A stretch of DNA of 64,000 nt. It comes from CAIWHR01 sp963709525. GTDB lineage: Bacteria > Pseudomonadota > Gammaproteobacteria > Burkholderiales > Casimicrobiaceae. Under the pieces are notes generated by a model. It made no database searches. It saw nothing but the letters and a program-made list of their open reading frames with translations, and had not been told where the DNA came from. This document shows positions 18,456-28,101 of this stretch, piece by piece; the stretch's first letter is position 1; each line of letters opens with the position of its first letter. The stretch covers positions 1-64,000 of the forward strand of contig CAVPXB010000004.1 of NCBI GenBank assembly GCA_963709525.1. Direction: 5' to 3'. Position numbers and translations under genes: made by a program.

Positions 18456-19341
18456 GTGAACAGCAATACCCGCACCGCCTGGCTGTTCGTTGCCCCGGCG
18501 GTGATCATCATGGTGGTGGCCTGCCTGTACCCGGTGCTCTCCGCGGTACGGCTCGGCTTCTACGAGTGGAGCATGGGCACGCCGTGGTCCGAGGCGAAGT
18601 GGGCGGGCTGGACGTCGTTCCAGATCGCTTTCACCGAACCGTCGGTCTGGCGCAGCCTGTGGACGACGCTCAAGTTCGCCGCCGTCAGCGTCACGGCGGA
18701 GATGGTGCTGGGCATCGCGCTGGCGCTGGCGCTCGAAGGCAACATGCGCGGCATGGCGTTCTTCCGCGTCACTGTTCATCCTGCCGATGATGGTGGCGCC
18801 GATCGCCGTCGGCCTCACCTGGCGGTACCTGTTCGACGCGCAGTTCGGGCTGATCAACGCGGTGCTCGGGGTGCTCGGATTCGCGGCGAAGGGCTGGCTG
18901 GCCGAGGAGTCGCTTGCCTTCGCCGCGATCATCATCGCCGACATCTGGCAGTGGACGCCGTTCGTCTTCATCATGGTCGTCGCCGGACTCGCCGGTGTCG
19001 ACAACAGCGTGCTCGAGGCGGCGCGCATCGACGGCGCCCGCTGGTGGACGACGACGATGCGCGTCAAGCTGCCGATGATCGCGCACGTGCTGGCGATCAC
19101 GCTGGTGATGCGGCTGATCGACGCCTTCCGCGTGCTGGAGGTGATCTACGTGCTGACCTTCGGCGGGCCCGGGGAATCCACCGAGGTGCTGTCGCTGCAC
19201 ATCTACAAGACGGCGTTCATCGGCCAGAAGCTGGGGGCCGCGTCGGCGATCTCCGTGCTGCTGTTGGTGGTGGTCATGGTCCTCACCTGGCTTGCGCTGC
19301 GGATGTCCAACCCGATGCGGGACAACGAGGGCGATCGATGA
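18456..19341 (+). CDS. Sugar ABC transporter permease, MalF-type (frameshifted)
   Basis: One of the two membrane subunits of the sugar importer. Translation from the GTG at 18456 gives about 105 correct residues with two membrane helices, then leaves frame near 18770. The rest (ILPMMVAPIAVGLTWRYLF onward) continues one base off to the stop at 19341. Removing one G after CGC near 18768 restores a protein of 294 residues with six helices. The cytoplasmic EAA loop, EAARIDGARWWTTTMRVKLP, is intact, so a sequencing error is more likely than decay. The stop overlaps the next permease start in ATGA. Confidence 0.85.
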
Positions 19342-20159
19342 AAGTCCCGGTCGCGGGCCTCGTCCGTTACGGGGCGCTCTCGATTCTCGGCGTGCTGTGC
19401 ATCGGCCCCATCGCGGTGATGGTGCTGACGTCGTTCAAGACGCAGGCGCAGACGTTCACCACCGGGCTCTCGTTCCTGTTCGTGCCGACGCTCGAGAACT
19501 ACCGCGACGTGCTGTTCGACGCGAGCTTCGGCCGCTACCTCGTCAACTCGCTGATCGTGGGGGTCGTGGCCACGCTGGTGACGCTGCTGCTGGGCTGCAT
19601 GGCGGCGTACGGGATGGCGCGCTTCTCCTTTGCGGGGCGCAAGACGCTCGCCTACACGACGCTGATGCTGCGCACGGTGCCGCTGGCGGTGATCGCCGTG
19701 CCGGTGTTCATGATCTGGAGCGACTGGCGGCTCACCAATTCGCTCGCCGGGCTGATCCTGCTCTACGTTGCCGTCAACCTGCCGTTCACGATCTGGCTGC
19801 TCTACGGCTTCGTGCTGCAGGTGCCGGTGGAACTCGAGGAGGCCGCGGCGATCGACGGCTGCCGGCCGTGGAAGGTGTTCCTGCGCATCGTGCTGCCGTT
19901 GATCCGGCCGGGGCTCGCGGCGGCGGCGATCTTCACTTTCCGCATCGCGTGGAACGAGTTCATCCTGGCACTGGTGCTGACCAACCGGTCGACGCGAACG
20001 CTGCCCGTCGCAGCTTCGCTCTACGTCACCGACATCGGCGTCGAGTGGGGCAAGCTGATGGCGCTGGCGACGCTCATCGCCCTGCCGCCGCTGATCTTCA
20101 CCTTCCTCGCCGCGCGGCAGGTGATCAGCGGACTGACGGCGGGCGCAGTCAAGGGCTAG
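19338..20159 (+). CDS. Sugar ABC transporter permease, MalG-type
   Basis: The second membrane subunit, 273 residues with six predicted helices. The EAA loop EEAAAIDGCRPWKVFLRIVL near residue 170 docks the ATPase. The start overlaps the previous stop by four bases (ATGA), so the two permeases are translationally coupled. It ends 73 bases before the converging lpdA, with a REP-like hairpin between. Together with the ATPase, the binding protein and the other permease it forms a complete CUT1-type importer. Confidence 0.93.
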   Translation: MKVPVAGLVRYGALSILGVLCIGPIAVMVLTSFKTQAQTFTTGLSFLFVPTLENYRDVLFDASFGRYLVNSLIVGVVATLVTLLLGCMAAYGMARFSFAGRKTLAYTTLMLRTVPLAVIAVPVFMIWSDWRLTNSLAGLILLYVAVNLPFTIWLLYGFVLQVPVELEEAAAIDGCRPWKVFLRIVLPLIRPGLAAAAIFTFRIAWNEFILALVLTNRSTRTLPVAASLYVTDIGVEWGKLMALATLIALPPLIFTFLAARQVISGLTAGAVKG

Positions 20160-20165
20160 CGCCTT

Positions 20166-20217
20166 TGTAGGAGCGGCTTCAGCCGCGAATCGGTTCGGGC
20201 CTGAAGGCCCTCCTGCA
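20166..20217. repeat. REP-like hairpin pair, second copy
   Basis: TGTAGGAGCGGCTTCAGCCG is followed by an opposed GGGCCTGAAGGCCC hairpin. The first half matches the element at 9208-9273 almost exactly and the second half has diverged. Both copies lie between converging genes, here the permease (20159) and lpdA (20233), consistent with a role at transcript ends. Confidence 0.75.
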
Positions 20218-20232
20218 ACGTCGCGCGCTGAA

Positions 20233-22041
20233 TCAATGCGCCTTCTTGCGCACTGGTGGCAGGTCGGTGCACACGCCCTCGAAGGCCTCGGCGGCGAGCC
20301 CGACCGATTCGCACAGCGTCGGGTGCGGGTGGATGGTCTTGCCGATGTCGACGGCATCGGCGCCCATCTCGATCGCCAGCGCGATTTCGCCGATGAGATC
20401 GCCCGGCGTGCGTGCCGACGATGCCGCCGCCGACGATGCGGTGCGTCGCGGCGTCGAACAAGCAGCTTGGTGTGGCCCTCGTCGCGGCCGTTGGCGATCG
20501 CGCGGCCCGAGGCCGTCCACGGAAACAGCCCCTTCTCGACCTTGATGTCCCGGGCCTTCGCCTCGTCCTCGGTGACGCCGACCCACGCGACTTCCGGATC
20601 GGTGTAGGCGACCGAGGGGATCACCCGCGCGTCGAAGTGCGACTTCTGCCCGGCGGCGGCCTCGGCTGCGACGTGCGCCTCGTGCACCGCCTTGTGCGCG
20701 AGCATCGGCTGGCCGACGATGTCGCCGATGGCGTAGATGTGCGCGACGTTGGTGCGCATCTGCGTGTCCACCGGGATGAAGCCGCGCTCGCTGACCACGA
20801 CCCCGGCTTTTTGCGCCGAGATCTTCCTGCCGTTGGGCGCGCGGCCGACCGCCGACAGCACGAGATCGTAGGGCTGCGGCCCGCTCGGCGCCTGCTCGCC
20901 TTCGAAGGTGACGTGGATCGCGTCGGGCTTCGCTTCGATCGAGGCGGTCTTGGTCTTGAGCATCACGCGGTCGAAGCGGTGCTTGTTGGCCTTCTCCCAG
21001 ACGCGGACGAGATCGCGGTCGGCGCCGGGCATCAGCGCCATCGAGCATTTCGACGACGTCGAGCCTTGCGCCCAGCGACGAGTACACGGTGCCCATCTCG
21101 AGGCCGATGATGCCACCGCCGATGATCAGCATCTTCTTCGGCACGGCGCGAAGCTCGAGCGCACCGGTGGAATCGACGATGCGCGGATCGTCGGGCAGCG
21201 GCTGGCCGTTGAGCTTGAGGCCCACGACCTGCGAACCGGCGGCGATGATCGCCTTGGCGAAGCGGACGACCTTCTTCTCGCCGGTCTTGTCCTGGGCGGG
21301 ACCCATCGTCAGCTCGACCTCGACGTGATGCGCGTCGAGGAACTGGCCGACGCCGCGGACGACGTCGACCTTGCGCGACTTGGCCATGCCGGCGAGGCCG
21401 CCGGTCAGCTTGCCGACGACCTTGTCCTTCCAGCCGCGCAGTGCCGTGAGGTCGATCTGCGGGGCGCCGAAGCTGATGCCGTGCGCGGCCAGCGCCTTCG
21501 CCTCGTCGCTGACCGCGGCGACGTGCAGCAGCGCCTTGGAGGGTATGCAGCCGACGTTGAGGCAGACGCCGCCGAGGGTGGCGTAGCGCTCGACCAGCAC
21601 GGTCTTCAGGCCGAGGTCGGCGGCGCGGAACGCCGCGCTGTAGCCGCCGGGACCGGCACCGAGCACCAGCATCTCGCATTCGATGTCGGCTTTGCCGGTG
21701 TAGGCGGCGCCACCAGGCACCGGGGCCGCTGCGGGGGCGGGAGCAGGCGCGGCCGGCTTGCTCGCAGGGGCGGCGGCCGCAGCGCCTTCCCCGGCGCCGC
21801 CGGCCGCGCTGTCGAGGGTGAGGATGACCGCACCCTCGGCGAGCTTGTCGCCAAGCTTGACCTTGAGTTCCCTGATCGTACCCGCGACGGGCGAGGGCAC
21901 GTCCATCGTCGCCTTGTCGGATTCCAGCGTGATCAGCGAGTCTTCAGCCTTCACCACGTCGCCGGGCTTGACGAAGATCTCGATGACGGGGACGTCCTTG
22001 AAATCGCCGATGTCGGGGACCTTGACTTCGATGGCGCTCAT
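20233..22041 (-). CDS. lpdA: Dihydrolipoamide dehydrogenase with N-terminal lipoyl domain (three indels)
   Basis: The E3 subunit of pyruvate dehydrogenase, reoxidising dihydrolipoamide with FAD and NAD. A lipoyl domain fills residues 1-80 (ESDKATMDVPSP, with Lys 44 or so as the lipoylation site), then an Ala/Pro linker. The FAD loop VLGAGPGGYSAAFRAA and the redox-active disulfide GGVCLNVGCIPSK follow, then the NAD loop IIGGGIIGLEMG. A lipoyl domain on E3 is typical of betaproteobacteria and Neisseria. The frame is lost at about 21043 (extra G after GGC), shifts again near 20455 and returns near 20406, so the three insertions cancel. The interrupted part reads correctly one base away (LMPGADRDLVRVWEKANKHR). 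The true protein is about 601 residues. Confidence 0.9.
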   Translation of the reverse strand: MSAIEVKVPDIGDFKDVPVIEIFVKPGDVVKAEDSLITLESDKATMDVPSPVAGTIRELKVKLGDKLAEGAVILTLDSAAGGAGEGAAAAAPASKPAAPAPAPAAAPVPGGAAYTGKADIECEMLVLGAGPGGYSAAFRAADLGLKTVLVERYATLGGVCLNVGCIPSKALLHVAAVSDEAKALAAHGISFGAPQIDLTALRGWKDKVVGKLTGGLAGMAKSRKVDVVRGVGQFLDAHHVEVELTMGPAQDKTGEKKVVRFAKAIIAAGSQVVGLKLNGQPLPDDPRIVDSTGALELRAVPKKMLIIGGGIIGLEMGTVYSSLGARLDVVEMLDGADARRRPRSRPRLGEGQQAPLRPRDAQDQDRLDRSEARRDPRHLRRRAGAERAAALRSRAVGGRPRAQRQEDLGAKSRGRGQRARLHPGGHADAHQRRAHLRHRRHRRPADARAQGGARGARRSRGRRRAEVALRRAGDPLGRLHRSGSRVGRRHRGRGEGPGHQGREGAVSVDGLGPRDRQRPRRGPHQAACSTPRRTASSAAASSARTPGDLIGEIALAIEMGADAVDIGKTIHPHPTLCESVGLAAEAFEGVCTDLPPVRKKAH

Positions 22042-22053
22042 GTCGACCTCGAT

Positions 22054-23373
22054 TCAGAGCATCGCGCGCCGCATGTCGGCGAGCAGGCCGGCAAGATAGG
22101 CGGTGAAGCGTGCGGCGGACGCGCCGTCGATGACGCGGTGGTCGTAGGACAGCGATAGCGGGACCATCAGCCGCGGCACGAATGCCTTGCCGTCCCACAC
22201 CGGCTTCGTCGTGCTCTTCGACACGCCGAGGATCGCGAGCTCCGGGGCGTTGATGATCGGCGTGAACGCGGTGCCGCCGATGCCGCCCAGCGACGAAATC
22301 GTGAAGCAGCCGCCCTGCATGTCGGCGGGGCCGAGCTTGCCGTCGCGCGCCTTGGCCGACAGCTCGCCCATCTCCTTGGCGATCTGCAGCACGCCCTTCT
22401 GGTCGGCATTCTTCAGCACGGGGACGACGAGGCCATTCGGCGTATCCGCGGCGAAGCCGATGTGGAAGTACTGCTTGACCACCAGGTTGTCGCCGTCGAG
22501 CGAAGCGTTGAAGTCCGGGAACTTCTTCAATGCCGCGACGCAGGCCTTGATCAGGAAGGCGAGCATCGTGAGCTTGACGCCCGACTTCTCGTTCTGCTTG
22601 TTGGTCGCGACGCGGAAGGCTTCGAGGTCGGTGATGTCGGCTTCGTCGAACTGCGTGACGTGCGGAATCATCACCCAGTTGCGGGCGAGGTTCGCGCCGG
22701 AGATCTTCTTGATCCGCGACAGCGGACGGGCCTCGATCGGGCCGAACTTCGCGAAGTCGACGCTGGGCCAGGGCAACAGGTTGAGGGCGCCGCCGCCGGT
22801 GATCGCGCCGCCAGCGGTTGCCGCGGGTGTCGCGCCGCCGGAGAGCGCCTGCTTGACGAATTCCTGCACGTCTTCCTGCTGAATGCGGCCCTTCGGCCCG
22901 CTGCCATTGACGCGTCCGAGATCCACGCCAAGTTCGCGCGCGAATTTGCGCACCGACGGCGACGCATGGGCGCCCTTGAAGCCCTCGCTGTCGACGGCCG
23001 GTGCCGTGCCGGTGCCGCGGCTGGAGCGGGCGCCGGTGCCGCGACGTCTGGCGCGGGTGCTGCGGGTGCGGCGACGGGCGCAGGCGCCGCGCGCAGGCGC
23101 GGTCGAAGGCGCCGCAGGCACGACCGTGCCAGCCTCTGCGGTCTCCAGCAGCAGGACCACCGAGCCCTCGGCGAGCTTGTCGCCCAGCTTGACCTTCAGT
23201 TCCTTCACCGTGCCGGCGGCGGGCGACGGCACGTCCATCGTCGCCTTGTCGGACTCGAGCGTGATCAGCGAGTCGTCGGCTTTCACGAGGTCGCCGGCCT
23301 TGACGAAGATCTCGATGACGGGAACGTCCTTGAAGTCGCCGATGTCGGGAACCTTGATTTCGATCGTGCTCAT
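22054..23373 (-). CDS. aceF: Dihydrolipoamide acetyltransferase (E2 of pyruvate dehydrogenase)
   Basis: E2 transfers the acetyl group to coenzyme A and forms the complex core. The 439-residue protein has one lipoyl domain (residues 1-80, ESDKATMDVPSP), a linker, an E3/E1-binding domain near residues 135-170 (SPSVRKFARELGVDLGRVNG) and the catalytic domain ending with the signature SYDHRVIDGASAARF. The linker in the open frame is an unlikely arginine-rich stretch. One base over, the same DNA reads APAPVAAPAAPAPDVAAPAP, the expected Ala/Pro linker, so two cancelling indels flank it near 23090 and 23010. It lies 12 bases from lpdA and 14 from aceE. Confidence 0.93.
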   Translation of the reverse strand: MSTIEIKVPDIGDFKDVPVIEIFVKAGDLVKADDSLITLESDKATMDVPSPAAGTVKELKVKLGDKLAEGSVVLLLETAEAGTVVPAAPSTAPARGACARRRTRSTRARRRGTGARSSRGTGTAPAVDSEGFKGAHASPSVRKFARELGVDLGRVNGSGPKGRIQQEDVQEFVKQALSGGATPAATAGGAITGGGALNLLPWPSVDFAKFGPIEARPLSRIKKISGANLARNWVMIPHVTQFDEADITDLEAFRVATNKQNEKSGVKLTMLAFLIKACVAALKKFPDFNASLDGDNLVVKQYFHIGFAADTPNGLVVPVLKNADQKGVLQIAKEMGELSAKARDGKLGPADMQGGCFTISSLGGIGGTAFTPIINAPELAILGVSKSTTKPVWDGKAFVPRLMVPLSLSYDHRVIDGASAARFTAYLAGLLADMRRAML

Positions 23374-23387
23374 GATGTTGCCCTCTC

Positions 23388-26051
23388 TCACACGGTCCAC
23401 GGCGCGGGCTTGGTGGTGTCGATGCCGTAGCGCTTCATCGCCTCGACGACCTTGGTCGCGGGCAGCGTGCCCTCGTCGGCCAGCGCCTTCAGCGCGGCGA
23501 CGGTGACGTAGCGGCGATCGACCTCGAAGAAGTGCCGCAGCTTTTCCCGTGTGTCCGAGCGGCCGAAGCCGTCGGTGCCCAGCACGACGTAGCGCCGGGG
23601 CACGTAGGCGCGGATCTGTTCGGCGTAGGCGCGGATGTAGTCGGTCGCCGCGATCACCGGTCCCGTCGTGTCCTTGAGGCAGGATTCGACGTGCGAGAGC
23701 ACGGGCTTCGCGGTCGGGGTGCAGCATGTTCGTCCGCGCGGCGGCCATGCCGTCGCGTCCCAGCTCGGTGAAGCTCGGACAGCCCCAGAGATCCGACTCG
23801 ACGCCCCAGTCGGACTTGAGCATCGCTGCCGCCGCGATCACCTCGCGGAAGATGGTGCCGGAGCCCAGCAGCTGCACGCGCGGCGCCTTGGGGCTCTTTT
23901 CGCCGGCCCGGAACAGGTACATGCCCTTGATGATCGAAGCCGCAGCGCCTTCGGGCATCGCCGGCTGCGGGTAGTTCTCGTTCATCACCGTGAGGTAGTA
24001 ATAGACGTCGTGCTGCTCGGCGAGCATGCGACGCAGTCCGTCCTGGATGACGACCGCGACTTCGTAGCCGAAGGTCGGGTCGTACGAAATGCAGTTCGGG
24101 ATCGTCGCCGAGAACAGGTGCGAGTGCCCGTCCTCGTGCTGGAGGCCCTCGCCATTGAGCGTCGTGCGCCCGGCGGTGCCGCCGAGCAGGAAACCGCGCG
24201 AGCGCATGTCGCCGGCGGCCCAGGCGAGGTCGCCGATGCGCTGGAAGCCGAACATCGAGTAGAAGATGTAGAAGGGAATCATCGGCACGCCGTGCGTCGA
24301 GTACGACGTTGCCGCGGCGATCCAGTCGCACATGCCGCCGGCTTCGTTGATGCCTTCCTGCAGGATCTGGCCGCCCTTGTCCTCCTTGTAGAACATCAGC
24401 TGGTCGGCGTCCTGCGGCGTGTAGAGCTGCCCTTGCTGGTTCCAGATGCCGAGCTGGCGGAACATGCCTTCCATACCGAAGGTCCGCGACTCGTCGGGCA
24501 CGATCGGCACGATGCGCCGGCCGAGGGCCTTGTCGCGCACCAGCAGCTGCAGGATCTGCACGAACGCCATCGTGGTGGAGATCTCGCGCTCGTCGCTGCT
24601 CTTCAGGAAGCGGTCGAACGCCGACAGCTCCGGCACCGGCAGCGCCGCGGCCTTGGTCCTGCGCGTGGGCAGGTAGCCGCCGAGTTCCATCCGCCGCGCG
24701 CGCATGTATTCGAGTTCCTTCGAGCCTTCCTCGAAGCGTGAGGTAGGGGATTTCCTCGAGCTGGCCGTCGGGCACCGGCAAGTCGAAGCGGTCGCGGAAG
24801 CGCTTGATCGACTCCAGCGACATCTTCTTCTGCTGGTGCGTGATGTTCTGCGCCTCGCCCGACGAGCCCATCCCGTAGCCCTTGATCGTCTTGGCGAGGA
24901 TCACCGTCGGCTGGCCCTTGTGTCGTACCGCGGCGTCGTAGGCGGCGTAGACCTTGAACGGGTCGTGGCCGCCGCGGTTGAGCTTCCAGATGTCGTCGTC
25001 GGACTAGTCGGCGACCAGTTCCTTCAACTCCGGCGAGTCAAAGAAGTGCTCGCGAACGTAGGCGCCGTCCTTCGACTTGAAGGTCTGGTACTCGCCGTCG
25101 ACGAACTTCATCATCCGGCGCATCAGGATGCCCTTCTTGTCGCGCGCGAACAGCGGGTCCCAGTGCCGGCCCCAGATCACCTTGATCACGTTCCAGCCGG
25201 CACCGCGGAAATCGCTTTCGAGTTCCTGGATGATCTTGCCGTTGCCGCGCACGGGGCCATCGAGGCGCTGCAGGTTGCAGTTGACGACGAAGATCAGGTT
25301 GTCGAGGTTCTCGCGCGCCGCCATGCCGATCGCGCCCATCGACTCGGGCTCGTCCATCTCGCCGTCGCCCATGAACGCCCAGACCTTGCGTCCCCCGGTC
25401 TCGGCGTGACCGCGATCCTGCAGGTACTTCATGAAGCGCGCCTGGTAGATCGCCATCAGCGGCCCCAGGCCCATCGACACCGTCGGGAACTGCCAGAAAT
25501 CCGGCATCAGCCACGGGTGCGGATACGACGAAATGCCCTTGCCGTCGACTTCCTGGCGGAAGTTCTCGAGCTGGTCGACGGTGAGGCGCCCCAGCATGAA
25601 GGCGCGCGCGTAGACCCCGGTCGCCGAATGCCCCTGGACGAACACGAGGTCGCCGCCGTGGCTCTCCGACGGCGCATGCCAGAAATGGTTGAAGCCGATG
25701 TCGTAGAGCATCGCAGCGGACGCGAAGCTCGCGATGTGACCGCCGACGTTGGTGTCCCTGTTCGCGCGCAACACCATCGCCATCGCATTCCAGCGGACGT
25801 AATGCCGGATCTTCTGCTCGATGGCGAAATCACCGGGCAGCTTGACCTGGCTGTCGACCGGGATGGTGTTGATGTAGGCGGTGTTGGCCGAAAAGGGGAG
25901 GTACGCCCCCGAGCGGCGCGCCTTGTCGATCAACTGCTCGATCAGGTAGTGCGCGCGGTCGGGTCCTTCCTGTCGCGAGCACGCCTTCGAGCGCGTCGAG
26001 CCATTCCCGCGTTTCCAGCGGGTCGTGGTCGTGTTGGGGGGTGTTGTCCAT
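23388..26051 (-). CDS. aceE: Pyruvate dehydrogenase E1 component (three frameshifts, one in-frame TAG)
   Basis: The thiamine-diphosphate E1 subunit of the homodimeric type, about 886 residues when reassembled, the normal length. From the ATG at 26051 (MDNTPQHDHDP, with GGAGGAG upstream) the frame breaks near 25980 (extra A before CAGGAAGGACCC). It then runs through YLPFSANTAYINTIPV and the thiamine motif GDGEMDEPES to an in-frame TAG at 25004-25006, where homologues usually have Trp or Tyr (VAD-stop-SDDDIW). Further breaks lie near 24735 (extra C before TTCGAGGAA) and near 23700. The C-terminus PVIAATDYIRAYAEQIRA to KPAPWTV is correct. Such an enzyme is near-essential for aerobic growth, so errors in the sequence are the likeliest cause. 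Confidence 0.9.
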
Positions 26052-26111
26052 CGCCGGCTCCTCCAGGTTGCAGGGTGCGTCGGGTACGAATGCCCGAGCA
26101 TCTCGGTCGGA

Positions 26112-26142
26112 TTGTATGCGCTCACGCTCTTCTTGATGCAAG
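26112..26142 (-). promoter_or_regulatory. Possible promoter of the aceE-aceF-lpdA operon
   Basis: On the minus strand, TACAAT (26117-26112) is a good -10 box and TTGCAT (26142-26137) a fair -35 box, but the 19-base spacing is longer than ideal. It lies 60-90 bases ahead of the aceE start, partly within the 3' end of the upstream MFS gene. The assignment rests only on these matches and position. Confidence 0.3.
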
Positions 26143-27357
26143 CAGATAGAGGCCGATGATGCCGGTGCCCAGCCCGCATACGGCGAAACCGGTGCGGTAG
26201 CTTTCGGTCACGGCGGCCAGCAGCGCGAACGAAGGCGGGCCCAACACGACGCCGGCAAAGGTCACGAAACCGCACGCGCCGGTGATCGCGCCGGCCTGGC
26301 CCTTGGGTGCGAGACGCGCGACTTCGGCCAGGTGCACGCCGTTCCAGCCGATCGCGGTGGCCCCGAGGATGGCGCACACCGCGAGCAACCCGATCCACGG
26401 CCACGTTGGCGTGAACGCGAGCGTGACCGCGGTGAAGCAGGCGGTAGCGAGCCCCAGGAGGCCGAGGAGGCGGCGCGGCGCGACGAAATGGTCGGCTACG
26501 GCACCCCAGCCGATCCGGCCCGCGATGCCGCCAAAATTGGCGACTGTCAGTGCATAGCCCGCGTAATGCAACGGGAACCCCAGCGTTTCGGTGAAATAGA
26601 CGACCGTGAAGCTCATCAGGCAGACCTGCGTCGCGGCGTAGGTGAAGCCCACGAGCGAAAGCTCGGCGAGGCCGCTCGAAGCGAAAACGATGCGCAAGGG
26701 CGCCAATGCGCCGGCCACCGAAAGCGCTCGCGCCGGGAGGCGGTCGGCGTCCAGAACCTGCCGCGCCGGTTGCGCGGCGAGGACGACGATCGCGCCGAGA
26801 ATCGCGACCGCGACGAAGGTGGCGCGCCAGCCAGACGCCAACGCCAGCGCGGGCAGTGCCGCACCCGCAAGTGCGGCGCCTGCCGGAACGCCCGTCTGCT
26901 TGATCGAGAACACGAGCGACATGCGTGCCGCGGGCGCGGTGCGTGCGAGGACTTGCGAGGATGCCGGCGTGATCGGGCCGTAGCCCAGGCCGATCACCAC
27001 GGCCGCGACCGCGACCAGCGCGAGCGGCGCGGCCGGCAGGGCCGCGGCACCCGCGACCAGCGCGATTCCCGCGCTGCACAACAGCGCGCAGACCTGCGAC
27101 ACCCTGATCGGACCGTAGCGTTCGATGAGCGGGCCGCAGGCGAGGCTGGCCGCCATCCCGCCGGCGTAGAGCAAGCCGACGAACACGCCGATCAGCTTCG
27201 CCGGCGCGCCGAGATCGCGGGCGATTTCAGGTGCCAGCACCGACGTCGCGGTTCCGGCGAGCGAGGTGAAGATCTGGATTGCCAGCGTCGCCGCCAGCGC
27301 CATGGCCGCGATTGTCCCGCCACGCACCGGGCTCTGGGGAGGTGCGACTCCCTTCAC
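26122..27357 (-). CDS. Major facilitator superfamily transporter
   Basis: A membrane transporter of about 411 residues with roughly twelve hydrophobic helices and a short loop of basic residues after helix 2 (GPLIERYGPIR), the usual MFS signature region. The substrate cannot be inferred; the sequence resembles YNFM/CynX-like or general uptake members. Two starts are possible. GTG at 27357 forms a four-base GTGA overlap with the upstream 5-formyltetrahydrofolate cyclo-ligase gene, and ATG at 27303 lies closer to the first helix. I prefer the overlapping start because it implies translational coupling. A folate-related role is only a guess from the neighbour. Confidence 0.8.
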   Translation of the reverse strand: MKGVAPPQSPVRGGTIAAMALAATLAIQIFTSLAGTATSVLAPEIARDLGAPAKLIGVFVGLLYAGGMAASLACGPLIERYGPIRVSQVCALLCSAGIALVAGAAALPAAPLALVAVAAVVIGLGYGPITPASSQVLARTAPAARMSLVFSIKQTGVPAGAALAGAALPALALASGWRATFVAVAILGAIVVLAAQPARQVLDADRLPARALSVAGALAPLRIVFASSGLAELSLVGFTYAATQVCLMSFTVVYFTETLGFPLHYAGYALTVANFGGIAGRIGWGAVADHFVAPRRLLGLLGLATACFTAVTLAFTPTWPWIGLLAVCAILGATAIGWNGVHLAEVARLAPKGQAGAITGACGFVTFAGVVLGPPSFALLAAVTESYRTGFAVCGLGTGIIGLYLLASRRA

Positions 27358-27986
27358 CGGTGACCCGGCCTGCAGGCGAGCGCGCCGGTCTCGGTGACAA
27401 TGGTGTCCACGCCGAAATCGTGCGGCGCCATCGGCACGCGTTCGACCAGCTGCAGGTCGAAGGCGCCGGCCACGCGCGATGCCAGCGCCGGCAGGAGCGG
27501 CAACAGCCGATCGTAGTAGCCACCGCCATACCCCATGCGGGCCCCGGACCGATCGAAGGCAATGCCCGGCACCAGCACCCAGGTGATCTCGTCGCGCCGC
27601 AGCATCGGGCAGGCGCGACGCGGCTCGGGGATGCCTTGGTAGCCGCGCTCGATGTCGCCGTCGGGGTCGGTGATCACGTGGAGATCGAGCATTCGCGCGA
27701 CCGGGTCGACACGGGGCATGGCGACGATCTTGCCCGCCGCCAGCGCCGCGTCGACAAGCCGGCGAGTGTCCCACTCGCTGCGAAACGCGAGCGTGAGCAG
27801 GACCGCGGGTGCGGCGACGAACGAGGGCAGGCGCGCGATGCCGGCGGCGATCGCCGCCGAGGCCGCCTGGTGCTCCGCGCCGGACAGCGCATCGCGCGCG
27901 GCAAGGCAGCGCGCGCGCAGCGCGAGCTTCGCAGCGCGCAGCGCGGTCCCCGGTCGGTGCGCAGTCGTCGGTACGGCGGCGGTCAT
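27354..27986 (-). CDS. 5-formyltetrahydrofolate cyclo-ligase
   Basis: This enzyme uses ATP to convert 5-formyl-THF to 5,10-methenyl-THF, returning a storage form of folate to the active pool. The 210-residue protein shows the basic N-terminal helix (AAKLALRARCLAARDALS), the substrate region LLTLAFRSEWDTRRLVDAAL, and the conserved ATP-binding end VLVPGIAFDRSGARMGYGGG followed by YYDRLLP. I start at the ATG at 27986; an earlier start would run into the promoter region shared with pepP. It is divergent from pepP and is followed directly by the MFS transporter. Confidence 0.92.
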   Translation of the reverse strand: MTAAVPTTAHRPGTALRAAKLALRARCLAARDALSGAEHQAASAAIAAGIARLPSFVAAPAVLLTLAFRSEWDTRRLVDAALAAGKIVAMPRVDPVARMLDLHVITDPDGDIERGYQGIPEPRRACPMLRRDEITWVLVPGIAFDRSGARMGYGGGYYDRLLPLLPALASRVAGAFDLQLVERVPMAPHDFGVDTIVTETGALACRPGHR

Positions 27987-28101
27987 CCGGCGATGGTAGC
28001 AAATGTCCGGTGGGCCGACGGTCATTCGCGCTCCCCGTGCCGAATGCCCGGGGCGTCCGCCGGTACGCCTATAATCGCGGCTCCGCATCGAGGTGCTGCC
28101 G

